Shown: positions 55,647 through 63,970 of the stretch, one piece after another
How positions within the stretch are numbered: the stretch's first letter is position 1
Layout: each line of letters starts with the position of its first letter
Assembly (NCBI GenBank): GCA_016710935.1
Contig: JADJTY010000003.1
Coordinates: 620,001-684,000, forward strand
DNA: 64,000 nucleotides
Reading direction: 5' to 3'
Origin: Chitinophagaceae bacterium
Lineage (GTDB): Bacteria > Bacteroidota > Bacteroidia > Chitinophagales > Chitinophagaceae
Position numbers and translations under genes: made by a program
Notes under the pieces: model-generated
The model's input: only the letters and a program-made list of their open reading frames with translations
Told to the model about the DNA's origin: nothing
Database searches by the model: none

Positions 55647-56147
55647 ATGAAACTTATTTTTCCTGCAATAATTTTTTTCGCTCTAGCCTTCTTTTCAAGT
55701 TGCACCAAATCAGGCGAACCCTTTGTACGTATGAATTGCGAAGGTCTGGTTACAGACACGCTGGGCACCAACGATAGCGGCCGAATTTACATACCCAACG
55801 CATTTACTCCCAATGGCGACGGATTGAATGAGATATACAGGCCATTTACACAATATATTGATTCTATCCGGTTCACCATTTATGATGAAGACAATACCGT
55901 TTTGTTTACTTCAAATCTGTTGGGTGATGCCTGGATACCACCTGTAACATCGCTCCTGGTAAAAAGGTATTATTATAAAATACAGGCCACTACTCACCGG
56001 AATAGAAAAATAGGTGTGTGTGGTGATGTATATGCACTTACCTGCTACACCATAAACCCGCCTCAGCGTTTTTATTATTTTGAAGATATGCTGACTGCGA
56101 ATGGATTTACCGGTACTACGCTGGAAACGCTTAATACTTGCCCCTGA
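55647..56147 (+). CDS. Small lipoprotein with gliding-motility C-terminal domain
   Basis: A 166-residue lipoprotein: signal MKLIFPAIIFFALAFFSSC with Cys at 19. The mature part opens with IYIPNAFTPNGDGLNEIYRPF, the beginning of the CHU_C (type B T9SS) domain, followed by RFTIYDEDNTVLFTS. The usual end (YxWxxxY with a G-rich loop) is replaced by a cysteine-containing tail (GVCGDVYALTCYTINPPQRFYYFEDML). This is a lipidated, stand-alone version of the domain, so it may not be a T9SS cargo. Confidence 0.75.
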   Translation: MKLIFPAIIFFALAFFSSCTKSGEPFVRMNCEGLVTDTLGTNDSGRIYIPNAFTPNGDGLNEIYRPFTQYIDSIRFTIYDEDNTVLFTSNLLGDAWIPPVTSLLVKRYYYKIQATTHRNRKIGVCGDVYALTCYTINPPQRFYYFEDMLTANGFTGTTLETLNTCP

Positions 56148-56225
56148 TTTAAAACAGAAAATGACAACTTGCTTTTACTGATGATATTTACAAAGAACCT
56201 ATTCATGATTTTTAAATAATGCAAT

Positions 56226-57635
56226 ATGCAATTCAGTCTATTTGAAACAGGTGTTTATACCAGGCGGCGTTCTCAGTTAATAAAAAAAATGTCTACTGGC
56301 CTTATTATTTTGATGGGCAATGAAGAAAGCAGTATGAACTATAAAGACAACTGGTATCCCTTCCGGCAGGACAGTAATTTTTTATATTATTTTGGAATTA
56401 ACACCGGTTCACTTGCTGCTGTAATTGATGCAGATAGCGGAGAAGAAATCATTTTTGGAAATGAACTGACCATTGAAGATATTGTTTGGACAGGCCCACT
56501 GCCTTCACTGGGAGAAATGGCTGCTGCAGTTGGAGTTACAAAAACCCAACCTTATAATCAGATCGAAACAATAATTCGAAATGCGATAAACAGTGGCCGG
56601 CAAATTTATTTTACACCACCTTACAGGCCCGAGAATAAAATTAAACTGGCACAGTGGTTACAGGTAACTGTTGATGCTGTTAGTGAAATGGCTTCTGTAC
56701 TTTTAATAAAAGCTATCATTAGTCAGCGTGAATCTAAAGAGGAATGCGAAGTAGAAGAAATGCACAAAGCATCTTTGATAAGTGCCGATATGCACCTGGC
56801 AGCCATGCGTTATGCAAAACCCGGTATGAAGGAATATGAAGTGATGGCTAAAGTGAAAGAAGCTGCGTATGCACAAAATGCCAGTCTTTCTTTTCATCCA
56901 ATAGTAACCATTCATGGAGAAACATTGCACAACGTATATAGTGGCAACACTATTTATGAAGGGCAAATGGTGCTTTGCGATGCCGGTGCTGCCACAGATA
57001 TGAATTATGCCGGCGATCTTACCTGTACATTTCCGGTAGGCAAAAAATTTACAGAGAAGCAAAAAGAAATGTATGAAATTGTATTGCATGCACATCAAAC
57101 ATCTGTTGCTATGTTAAAGCCCGGTGTTTTATTTAAAGATGTGTATTTAAATGCAGCGCAAAAAATTGTGGAAGGCATGCAGCAATTGGGTATAATGAAG
57201 GGTAATGCTGTTGAAGCGGTTGCTGCTGGTGCTCATGCCATGTTTTTTCAATGTGGCCTTGGGCATATGATAGGCCTGGATGTACATGATATGGAAGATC
57301 TGGGCGAACCCTATGTTGGCTATACCGATGAACTTAAAAAAAGTACCCAGTTTGGAATGAAATCATTAAGGCTTGGGCGGGCTTTGCAAGCAGGATTTAC
57401 TTTAACGGTTGAACCTGGTATTTATATGATCCCGCAACTGATGGATAAATGGGAAGCGGAAAATAAATTTATGGAGTTTATCAATTATAATGCACTGCAA
57501 AATTATCGTGATTTCAGTGGCATACGGGTAGAAGAAGATTACCTGGTTACTGAAACCGGCTCTAAGTTATTGGGAAAAAAACTGCCAATGACAATAGCTG
57601 AAGTGGAGGCAGTAAGATATGATTGCTTATCATAA
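56226..57635 (+). CDS. pepP: Xaa-Pro aminopeptidase (aminopeptidase P family)
   Basis: A 469-residue metallopeptidase (M24B) that removes N-terminal residues ahead of proline. The N-terminal domain has YTRRRSQLIKKMSTGLIILMGNEESSMNYKDNWYPFRQDSNFLYYFGI. The catalytic pita-bread domain has metal ligands in LCDAGAATDMNYAGDLT (two Asp), GLGHMIGLDVHD (His), TVEPGIY (Glu) and GIRVEEDYLV (Glu). Cytoplasmic, normal length. Confidence 0.95.
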   Translation: MQFSLFETGVYTRRRSQLIKKMSTGLIILMGNEESSMNYKDNWYPFRQDSNFLYYFGINTGSLAAVIDADSGEEIIFGNELTIEDIVWTGPLPSLGEMAAAVGVTKTQPYNQIETIIRNAINSGRQIYFTPPYRPENKIKLAQWLQVTVDAVSEMASVLLIKAIISQRESKEECEVEEMHKASLISADMHLAAMRYAKPGMKEYEVMAKVKEAAYAQNASLSFHPIVTIHGETLHNVYSGNTIYEGQMVLCDAGAATDMNYAGDLTCTFPVGKKFTEKQKEMYEIVLHAHQTSVAMLKPGVLFKDVYLNAAQKIVEGMQQLGIMKGNAVEAVAAGAHAMFFQCGLGHMIGLDVHDMEDLGEPYVGYTDELKKSTQFGMKSLRLGRALQAGFTLTVEPGIYMIPQLMDKWEAENKFMEFINYNALQNYRDFSGIRVEEDYLVTETGSKLLGKKLPMTIAEVEAVRYDCLS

Positions 57636-57703
57636 GGAGTCACCTGCATTTCACACTTTGAAATCTAATAATACAGTTTCTCTTGAAATAAAATTGTTTA
57701 TTT

Positions 57704-58192
57704 ATGCTGATTAATAATTCAGGAATCGGGTGTATAGTAATTTGTTTACTGCTTCTTATATCCTGCAATGCCCAAAAAGAGAAAAATATTACTTCAAAAT
57801 ATATTCCCGATTCAAAAGAATTATACAACAGTATTGTTCATGCAGACAGTGTTTTATTTGGTGCTTATAATATCTGCGATCTGCCAACCATGGCAGATTA
57901 TTTTTCGGAAGACATTGAGTTTTATCACGATAAAGGAGGCCTGATGACCAATAAAGACAGCATCATGGCTGCCACCAAAAAAAATATTTGCGGTAAAGTT
58001 ACCCGTGTGCTGGTAGCAGGAAGTATTGAAGTATATCCTATTGCCGGTTATGGCGCCATTGAAATGGGGGAACATTATTTTGTTAACAACCAGGAGCCGA
58101 AACCCGCTCATCCTTCAGTGGGTAAATTTGTACATACCTGGAAAAATGAAGCGGGGAAATGGAGACTTACCCGTGTCATCAGCCTTCATTAA
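57704..58192 (+). CDS. NTF2-like (DUF4440-type) lipoprotein
   Basis: A 162-residue protein. Signal sequence MLINNSGIGCIVICLLLLISC with a lipobox Cys at 21. The mature part is a cone-shaped NTF2/SnoaL-like domain: LFGAYNICDLPTMADYFSEDIEFYHDKGGLMTNKDSIM ... GKFVHTWKNEAGKWRLTRVISLH. Such domains bind small ligands or act as enzymes, unpredictable here. It stands alone after pepP. Confidence 0.82.
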   Translation: MLINNSGIGCIVICLLLLISCNAQKEKNITSKYIPDSKELYNSIVHADSVLFGAYNICDLPTMADYFSEDIEFYHDKGGLMTNKDSIMAATKKNICGKVTRVLVAGSIEVYPIAGYGAIEMGEHYFVNNQEPKPAHPSVGKFVHTWKNEAGKWRLTRVISLH

Positions 58193-58297
58193 ATCAGTTC
58201 AGGAATCATCAGGTAATACCAGTTGCGCTGACAAATATCATATATTATTTTGATGCCAGTCAGGTAAACAAAGCTGTTTTATTTTGTCCTTTGTATT

Positions 58298-59398
58298 ATG
58301 AAAATCGTTTTTATAGTACTTCTTTTTCTACATGGACTTATACACTTCATGGGGTTTGCAAAGGCATTTAATTTTGGCAACATTACTCAGCTAACCAAAC
58401 AAATTTCAAAGCCCACGGGTATAATCTGGCTGCTGGCCGGTTTGTTACTTATATGGGCAGCCATACAATTTTTAATGAATAAGGAAATGTGGTGGCTTCC
58501 CGCTGTAAATGCTGTGGTCATTTCTCAATACCTCATTTTTACCAACTGGCACGACGCAAAAGCCGGAACCATTGCTAACATTTTCATGCTTGCCATAGCC
58601 ATCATTGGTTATGGCACCTGGCATTTCAGCAATAAATACAAAAGTGAAGTGCAATCATTTTTGCCGCAAACTGTAAATGCAGATTCATTTTTAACTGAAA
58701 ATGACATACAGCATTTACCTGAACCGGTTAAAACATATATCCGCTATGCCGATGATGTGGGTAAGCCAAAAGTAAACAACTTTAAAGTTGAATTCACCGG
58801 CCAGATGAGAGCAGATGAAAGATCGGCCTGGATGCCTTTTACATCAGTGCAGTATAATTTTATGGATGCCCCTGCACGTCTTTTTTTTATGAAGGCCTCG
58901 ATGAAACAATTGCCTGTAGCCGGTTATCACAGCTTTAACAATGGTAGTGCTTTTATGGATATCAGGCTTCTGTCTTTATTCAGGGTACAATACCAATCAG
59001 GAAAAGAAATGAATATTTCCGAGACGGTGACCTTTTTTAATGATATGTGTTGCATGGCACCTGCCACTTTAATTGACAAAAGAATTACATGGTCGGATGT
59101 GGATAGTAATCAGGTAAAAGCCACATTCACAAACAACAGTATCAGCATTGCTGCCCGGTTGTATTTTAATGAGCAGGGCGAACTTGTCAATTTTATCACT
59201 GAAGACCGATATGCATCCACGGCAGATAAACAGATGAAACGCTTTCCCTGGGCAACACCATTGAAAGATTATACGTTGATGAACGGATATAAAGTACCTG
59301 CTCACGCAGATGTGATTTATAAATATCCTGAAGGAGATTTTTGTTACGGAAATTTTAAGCTGACGGACATTGAGTATAACTGCATGGAGTATAAATAA
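58298..59398 (+). CDS. Membrane protein with DUF6544-type domain
   Basis: A 366-residue protein. The N-terminal ~125 residues contain four helices (MKIVFIVLLFLHGLIHFMGFAKAF; IIWLLAGLLLIWAAIQFL; WLPAVNAVVISQYLIFTNW; IANIFMLAIAIIGYGTWHF). The soluble part begins at PQTVNADSFLTENDIQHLPEPVKTYIRYADDVGKPKVNNFKVEFTGQMR, a typical DUF6544 opening, and ends in a beta-rich region with YKVPAHADVIYKYPEGDFCYGNFKLTDIEYN. Function unknown. It begins a four-gene row (58298..60601). Confidence 0.85.
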   Translation: MKIVFIVLLFLHGLIHFMGFAKAFNFGNITQLTKQISKPTGIIWLLAGLLLIWAAIQFLMNKEMWWLPAVNAVVISQYLIFTNWHDAKAGTIANIFMLAIAIIGYGTWHFSNKYKSEVQSFLPQTVNADSFLTENDIQHLPEPVKTYIRYADDVGKPKVNNFKVEFTGQMRADERSAWMPFTSVQYNFMDAPARLFFMKASMKQLPVAGYHSFNNGSAFMDIRLLSLFRVQYQSGKEMNISETVTFFNDMCCMAPATLIDKRITWSDVDSNQVKATFTNNSISIAARLYFNEQGELVNFITEDRYASTADKQMKRFPWATPLKDYTLMNGYKVPAHADVIYKYPEGDFCYGNFKLTDIEYNCMEYK

Positions 59399-59408
59399 AT
59401 GTATAGCC

Positions 59409-59582
59409 ATGAAATTGAATAAAGAATGGCACGTGAACAATCCCATGCCAAAGAATTCAACCTTTGAGCAGCGGGTAAAATGGCACCTGGCTCATCAGCA
59501 AAACTGCTTGTGCAGGCCAATACCGGCAAAGCTTGCAGGAGAGATGAAGCAAAAGGGAATAAAATTTAATGTAAGATCATGA
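59409..59582 (+). CDS. Small conserved cysteine-containing protein (57 aa)
   Basis: Starts at ATG 59409, ten bases after the previous stop, and overlaps the next gene's start by four bases (ATGA). The sequence KLNKEWHVNNPMPKN, FEQRVKWHLAHQQ and NCLCRPIPAKL is a pattern I recall from small proteins of many bacteria, with two closely spaced Cys and four His, suggestive of metal binding. No function is known to me. The tight packing indicates it is translated with its neighbours. Confidence 0.8.
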   Translation: MKLNKEWHVNNPMPKNSTFEQRVKWHLAHQQNCLCRPIPAKLAGEMKQKGIKFNVRS

Positions 59583-59989
59583 AGCGGCTTTTGATCATAC
59601 TGGCATCTGTGCTTTTACTTTTTAATGGTATTGGAGCACTGTATGGCGGATATAACCTGATGATGTACCCTGATGGCAGCAGCATACAGTTAACGCCCGA
59701 TTGGTTAAAGCACACACCCTTTACAAATTATTTTATTCCGGGGCTTGTGCTTTTTATTTTCAATGGCCTGTTCAGCATGGTAGCTTTTGTGGCATTGTTT
59801 TTTAACCATCGCATAAATCCCTGGCTTATTATGGCACAGGGAGCCATACTTGTAGGATGGATAGTGATACAGATGCTGCTGCTACAAACAGTATATTATT
59901 TGCACATTATTTTAGGTGGCACCGGCATAGCGTTGCTTATTTTGGGGTATTTATTTTTGAAAAAGAATAGAACCAAAACGTCTGTATAG
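59579..59989 (+). CDS. Small membrane protein (136 aa), four helices
   Basis: Predicted helices near 4-26, 48-74, 80-100 and 104-128; the loop after the first contains YNLMMYPDGSSIQLTPDWLKHTPFTNYFIPG. Ends with a basic KKNRTKTSV. The start overlaps the previous gene by four bases, so translational coupling is likely. Resembles small uncharacterised membrane proteins of Bacteroidota. Confidence 0.75.
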   Translation: MKRLLIILASVLLLFNGIGALYGGYNLMMYPDGSSIQLTPDWLKHTPFTNYFIPGLVLFIFNGLFSMVAFVALFFNHRINPWLIMAQGAILVGWIVIQMLLLQTVYYLHIILGGTGIALLILGYLFLKKNRTKTSV

Positions 59990-60052
59990 ATTAAAAATGT
60001 TTTGGTTTTAAAATTTATCCTAATTTCAAAAAAATAATAAAACAAATTCAAC

Positions 60053-60601
60053 ATGAAAATTCAGGTTGATGATACGATCAGTTTGGAATTCCTGGAAGAT
60101 ATCCACGCAGAATCTTTATTGAACCTGGTAAATGCCAACAGGCTTCATTTAAGAGCCTGGCTTCCCTGGGTTGACCACATGCATACGGTTGCAAATTTTG
60201 CCTACTACATCAGCGATACAAAAAGACGTGCTGCAGAAAGATCCGATTTTGGCTATGCCATTATTATTGATAAAAATATTGCAGGTAAGATTGGTTTACA
60301 CCACCTCAATAATCAAAATAAAATTGGAGAGATTGGTTACTGGCTGGCAGATGGCCTGCAGGGCAGGGGTATTATTTCCAAATGCTGCACAGCAATGGTC
60401 AATTATGGGTTTACTCAACTGGGGCTTAACAGGATAGAAATTAAATGCGGTACCGGCAACAGTAAGAGCCGTGCCGTGGCAGAAAAACTGCAGTTTAAAC
60501 CCGAAGGAATTTTACGACAGGCCGAATTGCTGAATGGAAAATATATTGACCTGTATTTGTATGCTATGCTTAAAGAGGAATGGAAAAAAATCAACCCTTA
60601 A
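60053..60601 (+). CDS. GNAT-family N-acetyltransferase (RimJ/RimL type)
   Basis: A 182-residue acetyltransferase. The N-terminal half (LEFLEDIHAESLLNLVNANRLHLRAWLPWVDHM) and core (GEIGYWLADGLQGRGIISKCCTAMVNYGFTQLGLNRIEIKCGTGNSKSRAVAEKLQF) match RimJ/RimL-like enzymes, with the acetyl-CoA pyrophosphate loop at QGRGI. Target unknown (a protein N-terminus or small amine). It converges with the DUF1569 gene, overlapping by 11 bp. Confidence 0.9.
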   Translation: MKIQVDDTISLEFLEDIHAESLLNLVNANRLHLRAWLPWVDHMHTVANFAYYISDTKRRAAERSDFGYAIIIDKNIAGKIGLHHLNNQNKIGEIGYWLADGLQGRGIISKCCTAMVNYGFTQLGLNRIEIKCGTGNSKSRAVAEKLQFKPEGILRQAELLNGKYIDLYLYAMLKEEWKKINP

Positions 60602-61049
60602 TAATATCATTTATGATGCCGATATGGTGTTTGGTATGAAGTTGCAGCATTTTAATGGTGTCTTTTACATGCAGGTTACCAAAATAAGGATGCTTAAAAT
60701 AATTATTTGGATGTAGAGCGTTAAGCACCGGCAGCCGTTCTTTTAGTAATGCAAATGCTTTCTTCATTTCATCTGCACTCATCTGTTCTTTTGGCTGTAC
60801 CGATTCTGGCGCTTTTGCTTTTCCCCTGGGGATTTTGTTAAGCGTATAAACAAGCGTTTTGTTTATGTTAAACTTCCAGCTGTAATTTTCCGGATTTGAT
60901 TTTTCAACAGCCTGTATAATGTTTAAACAAACCAGCAGGCTGTGGTGAATATGCCATCCAACTGCACTGTTGGAAACAGTTGTGTTTATTTTTTCGCTGT
61001 GCGGAATTTTTGTTTCCAGTTCTTCTATCAGGGCAAGTAATTTTTTCAT
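60591..61049 (-). CDS. DUF1569/DinB-like protein
   Basis: A 152-residue four-helix-bundle protein. WHIHHSLLVCLNIIQAVE, the central KAKAPESVQPKEQMSADEMKKAFALLKERL and the closing HPYFGNLHVKDTIKMLQLHTKHHIGIINDII place it in DUF1569, related to DinB/YfiT metal-dependent bundles. Conserved His residues (near 33-36 and 137-142) are probable metal ligands. Function unknown. Confidence 0.82.
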   Translation of the reverse strand: MKKLLALIEELETKIPHSEKINTTVSNSAVGWHIHHSLLVCLNIIQAVEKSNPENYSWKFNINKTLVYTLNKIPRGKAKAPESVQPKEQMSADEMKKAFALLKERLPVLNALHPNNYFKHPYFGNLHVKDTIKMLQLHTKHHIGIINDIIKG

Positions 61050-61082
61050 AATGCAGTTTTTAACAGCTGTTGGTTAAAATAA

Positions 61083-61505
61083 TTAAGAAGTGCTTTTCCT
61101 CATACTCCAACTTCCCGTTCCATTAACTATGGAGAAAAACTCATCACCTTCTTTATAATATTGATGAATTTCCCAGGTTCCCTCAAAATGATCATCTGAT
61201 AAAACTCCTTCGTATTTGATGACAGGCGGAATAGAATCTTCAAGTACTTCAATTAACCCTGTCTCATTAACTTCCCATGCTTTAGGGTATTGCTTGTCAA
61301 AACTAATAAAGTCTCCTTCAAGAAAACCTGCAACAACGCCTTCGTCCTGAAATATATTTCTTGTTTCATCATCACTGAAGTGGCCATAAAATTCAATTCC
61401 GCTTGCAGTTACATTCATTTCGAATAAAACTGATTTGCCTATATAATTTCCAGGATAGTCTTCACCATATGTATATTGTCCAACCCAGTTTCCTTCAATT
61501 TTCAT
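61083..61505 (-). CDS. Uncharacterised beta-rich protein (140 aa)
   Basis: From ATG 61505 (MKIEGNWVGQYTYGEDYPGNYIGKSVLFEM). A longer start at 61559 adds 18 basic residues with no evident role. The protein looks like a small beta-barrel: alternating polar/hydrophobic strands, GHFSDDE, FLEGDFISFDKQYP, FEGTWEIHQYY and a final GTGSWSM. No signal peptide. It may be an immunity-like or lipocalin-like fold, but I cannot assign it. Confidence 0.7.
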   Translation of the reverse strand: MKIEGNWVGQYTYGEDYPGNYIGKSVLFEMNVTASGIEFYGHFSDDETRNIFQDEGVVAGFLEGDFISFDKQYPKAWEVNETGLIEVLEDSIPPVIKYEGVLSDDHFEGTWEIHQYYKEGDEFFSIVNGTGSWSMRKSTS

Positions 61506-61570
61506 AGCAGGTTTAGTTTTTCGTTGTGTGGAGACGTGCAAACACTTTCGCAAGCCCACCCTAACCCCCG

Positions 61571-62263
61571 TGAGCCGCCGCCGCTTGGTCTCCGACCAGC
61601 GGCATAGCCACCGAAAAGCTGCTACAATTTACATTAATTAGTGTGATGAATTCTATACCGCTTAAATCCTGTTCATTTATTAGGAGAAGTTGGTGTTGCT
61701 GGGCCTCAGGAAGACTTACGGTGGCAGAAAGTTTCTAGATTAGATACCTGTCGTGTAAAAAGAAACCAAGATATCCAAAACCAAACGAAATAATTAGCAT
61801 GGCGATGAGCCTAAAAGTGAGATTTGCATCTTCTATTTCTTCAGCCGTCATTCCCGTCTTGGCATTTAAAGCAAGTGAAAGTTTCCAACCGACAGTTGCA
61901 TCATAAAGCCCAATAATACAATTCGCTAAGAATGCTAAGCTTAAGTCTGATTTAGCCGAAATAAAATAAGCAGTAAAAGTATATACAAGTAAAGAAAGAA
62001 TAATTAGCCACCCATAATTAAAATTCAATTTTCTTGAAGCAATTGCACCCAAGGTATCAATTAAAGTTACAGCTGCGATGCCTGCCAAAGTAATAAGAGA
62101 AGTGTGTGCTAAATTTGTCATATATTCTTTTAAGCCTTTATCTTTGGCATTGCAGCCAATATTTGTATTTACGCTAATTTATGCTACTAAAAAAGAGAAA
62201 ACAATTTTATAACCTGTTCTTTATTTTGCCGCTGGTCGGAGACCAAGCGACGGCGGCATCTCA
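61571..62263. mobile_element. Inverted-repeat-bounded segment with one membrane gene
   Basis: Left end 61571..61603 and right end 62228..62263 are inverted copies of about 33 bp, both starting TGAG at the outside and containing CGCTTGGTCTCCGACCAGCGG; they differ by one substitution and a 2-base indel. Each end can fold into a hairpin (ccgc(t)tggtc / gaccagcgg). The interior holds only the gene at 61735..62121; no transposase. No target-site duplication is evident. It could be a non-autonomous mobile unit or two dispersed palindromes that happen to face each other. Confidence 0.5.
61735..62121 (-). CDS. Small four-helix membrane protein
   Basis: A 128-residue hydrophobic protein with helices near 7-27, 35-56, 60-80 and 103-124; between the last two is KTGMTAEEIEDANLTF, a soluble loop. 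Start at 62121 (MTNLAHTSLITLAGIAAV). No recognised family. It is the only gene between the inverted repeats at 61571 and 62228. It lacks obvious partners. Confidence 0.65.
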   Translation of the reverse strand: MTNLAHTSLITLAGIAAVTLIDTLGAIASRKLNFNYGWLIILSLLVYTFTAYFISAKSDLSLAFLANCIIGLYDATVGWKLSLALNAKTGMTAEEIEDANLTFRLIAMLIISFGFGYLGFFLHDRYLI

Positions 62264-62279
62264 TGAAATTAGAAGCCAA

Positions 62280-62309
62280 CAAAAAATGCCCCGAAAAACT
62301 CCGGGGCAT
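62280..62309 (-). terminator. Rho-independent terminator after the FadL-like gene
   Basis: On the minus strand atgccccgg / cggggcat form an 8-9 bp stem around agttttt, followed by a run of T (A run at 62280..62286 on the plus strand). It lies 20 bp beyond the stop at 62329. Confidence 0.85.
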
Positions 62310-62328
62310 CCTAAGCAATGAGTCCTGG

Positions 62329-63885
62329 TTAAAATTTTAAACCAACCGTAGCAACAATATTTCCTCTTTGTTGCTTTAGTTCTGCAAAAGTATTTTGTTT
62401 GTTTTGAAGCCGGTAGGGGATGCTTACATCTTTATTCATGGCATGTACATAGGTAAGGTCAACAAAAAAACCTTTATTGCGGTAACCAAGGCCCCCGCTT
62501 AATAACATGCGGTTGGCTTTTAATTCAGCCTCTTTGTAAGGTTTACCATAATATGCAAAACCCAGCCTGGCCATAATGACGTTAAATTTCAATTCACCAC
62601 CCACCCTGAAATTTAAATTGCCTTTATAATTGTTCTTCACAACTTTGTTCAATGCTTTATAATACACTTTCTCTTCATCGGTTACCGTTTCATTGTCGCT
62701 GCTGAAACGGCTGCCATTATGATGTACATATTCGACATCTGCACTGATAAATCCTTTTTGCCTGGTTACATCTTTCACTTCTCTGAATACATAAGAAGCA
62801 CTGATGATGGCTTTGAATGGGGTGCTTTGTATGTACTCTGCTACGCCGGGCTGACTGTTGGTAAAGGTTTGCGAGTTCACAGTAAAGTTTGCAACCGGGT
62901 TCTCTACTTCAGTAGTTAAATAGGTGGTACGGGTATCTTTTAAAAATATCCAGCTGGGGGTATGTATGGCCAGGCCCAAACGTATATGATCCTGCGGCCT
63001 GTAAATGATGCCGATCTTTGCATTAAAGCCAGTACCCCTGGTTGTAAAATTATCGGTGTATTCAAACTGCTTAAAATAATTGGAAGTATTGGAAGAGGTA
63101 TCAGATTCTTTAAAAACCGTGTTGCTGGTATAATTAATTAATGGAATGCCGATCGTTGCACCTATAAACCATTTGTCTTTGCTGTTATGCGCAAAGCCAA
63201 TGGCCAGTTCCGAAATAGCCCCGTTGGTTTTCTGTATCATTTCCTGTTGCAATGCCTGGTTAGCAGCCAGTATATATTCGGGTGCGGCTATAACCTGTAA
63301 ATTTCCGCCAATGGTTACTGTATCTATTAAATAAGTGTACAAAGCAGGTGCCGAACCATAAGGCAGTGGCGAGTTACTGTTTAAAACATCATCAATGGTA
63401 TAACCATAAGTGGCATTTGCATTGGCAAATTCTTCTGCAAACTGTTCGCTGAATGAACTGATGTTATTCAATCCCTTGTACCGTACTTCATTATTAAAAT
63501 TGGCAGTTTGTGTAAATGCAATGCTGAAAGCGCTGCTGTTTCCTGATTTTTTGCCGCTGCTGTGTCCAAAAACCCAACCGCTTGTTCCAAAAGCAACATT
63601 GTTTTTTGAATTTTCAGAACCGGTACCCCTGAATGTTGCTTTGTTGTTATTGAAAGAAAAAGCGGGCGTAATAACAAATTCATTGGTCTTATATAACCCA
63701 AGCCCGGCGGGGTTTACAAAAGTTGCATTAATATCTCCACCCAGGGATCCCATGGCGCCACCAATGGCCATATTACGTGCCGTTCCGCTTTGGGGGTAAA
63801 AAGAGTAGCGAATGGCATCTTCGGGAACCTGTGCGTAAATAAATGAACCGGTAAGTAAAAAAATGAGGAGTAAATATATTTTCAT
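62329..63885 (-). CDS. FadL/TodX-type outer-membrane porin
   Basis: A 518-residue outer-membrane beta-barrel. Signal peptide MKIYLLLIFLLTGSFIYAQ. The mature N-terminus (ARNMAIGGAMGSLGGDINATFVNPAGLGLYKTNEFVITPAFSF) is the OmpP1/FadL signature, with the plugging NPAGL motif. Many amphipathic strands follow; the last residues are VATVGLKF with terminal Phe, as required for barrel insertion. Probable uptake of hydrophobic compounds; substrate unknown. Confidence 0.9.
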   Translation of the reverse strand: MKIYLLLIFLLTGSFIYAQVPEDAIRYSFYPQSGTARNMAIGGAMGSLGGDINATFVNPAGLGLYKTNEFVITPAFSFNNNKATFRGTGSENSKNNVAFGTSGWVFGHSSGKKSGNSSAFSIAFTQTANFNNEVRYKGLNNISSFSEQFAEEFANANATYGYTIDDVLNSNSPLPYGSAPALYTYLIDTVTIGGNLQVIAAPEYILAANQALQQEMIQKTNGAISELAIGFAHNSKDKWFIGATIGIPLINYTSNTVFKESDTSSNTSNYFKQFEYTDNFTTRGTGFNAKIGIIYRPQDHIRLGLAIHTPSWIFLKDTRTTYLTTEVENPVANFTVNSQTFTNSQPGVAEYIQSTPFKAIISASYVFREVKDVTRQKGFISADVEYVHHNGSRFSSDNETVTDEEKVYYKALNKVVKNNYKGNLNFRVGGELKFNVIMARLGFAYYGKPYKEAELKANRMLLSGGLGYRNKGFFVDLTYVHAMNKDVSIPYRLQNKQNTFAELKQQRGNIVATVGLKF

Positions 63886-63950
63886 GAAGTCGTTTTATTT
63901 GAAAAATCAATAGCTCAACAATGGGTCTTTACAATGGTCTTCGCAATTTC

Positions 63951-63970
63951 CCTCCCCCTGAAGGGGGAGG
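63951..63970. repeat. GC-rich palindrome upstream of the FadL-like gene
   Basis: CCTCCCCCT-GA-AGGGGGAGG is perfect, followed by ataggtgggggtta. It is of the same class as those at 6761 and 11594. Confidence 0.75.

Noticed and set aside
61571..62263. Insertion sequence
   Set aside because: No transposase is encoded between the inverted ends and no target duplication is visible; kept only as a candidate cassette.
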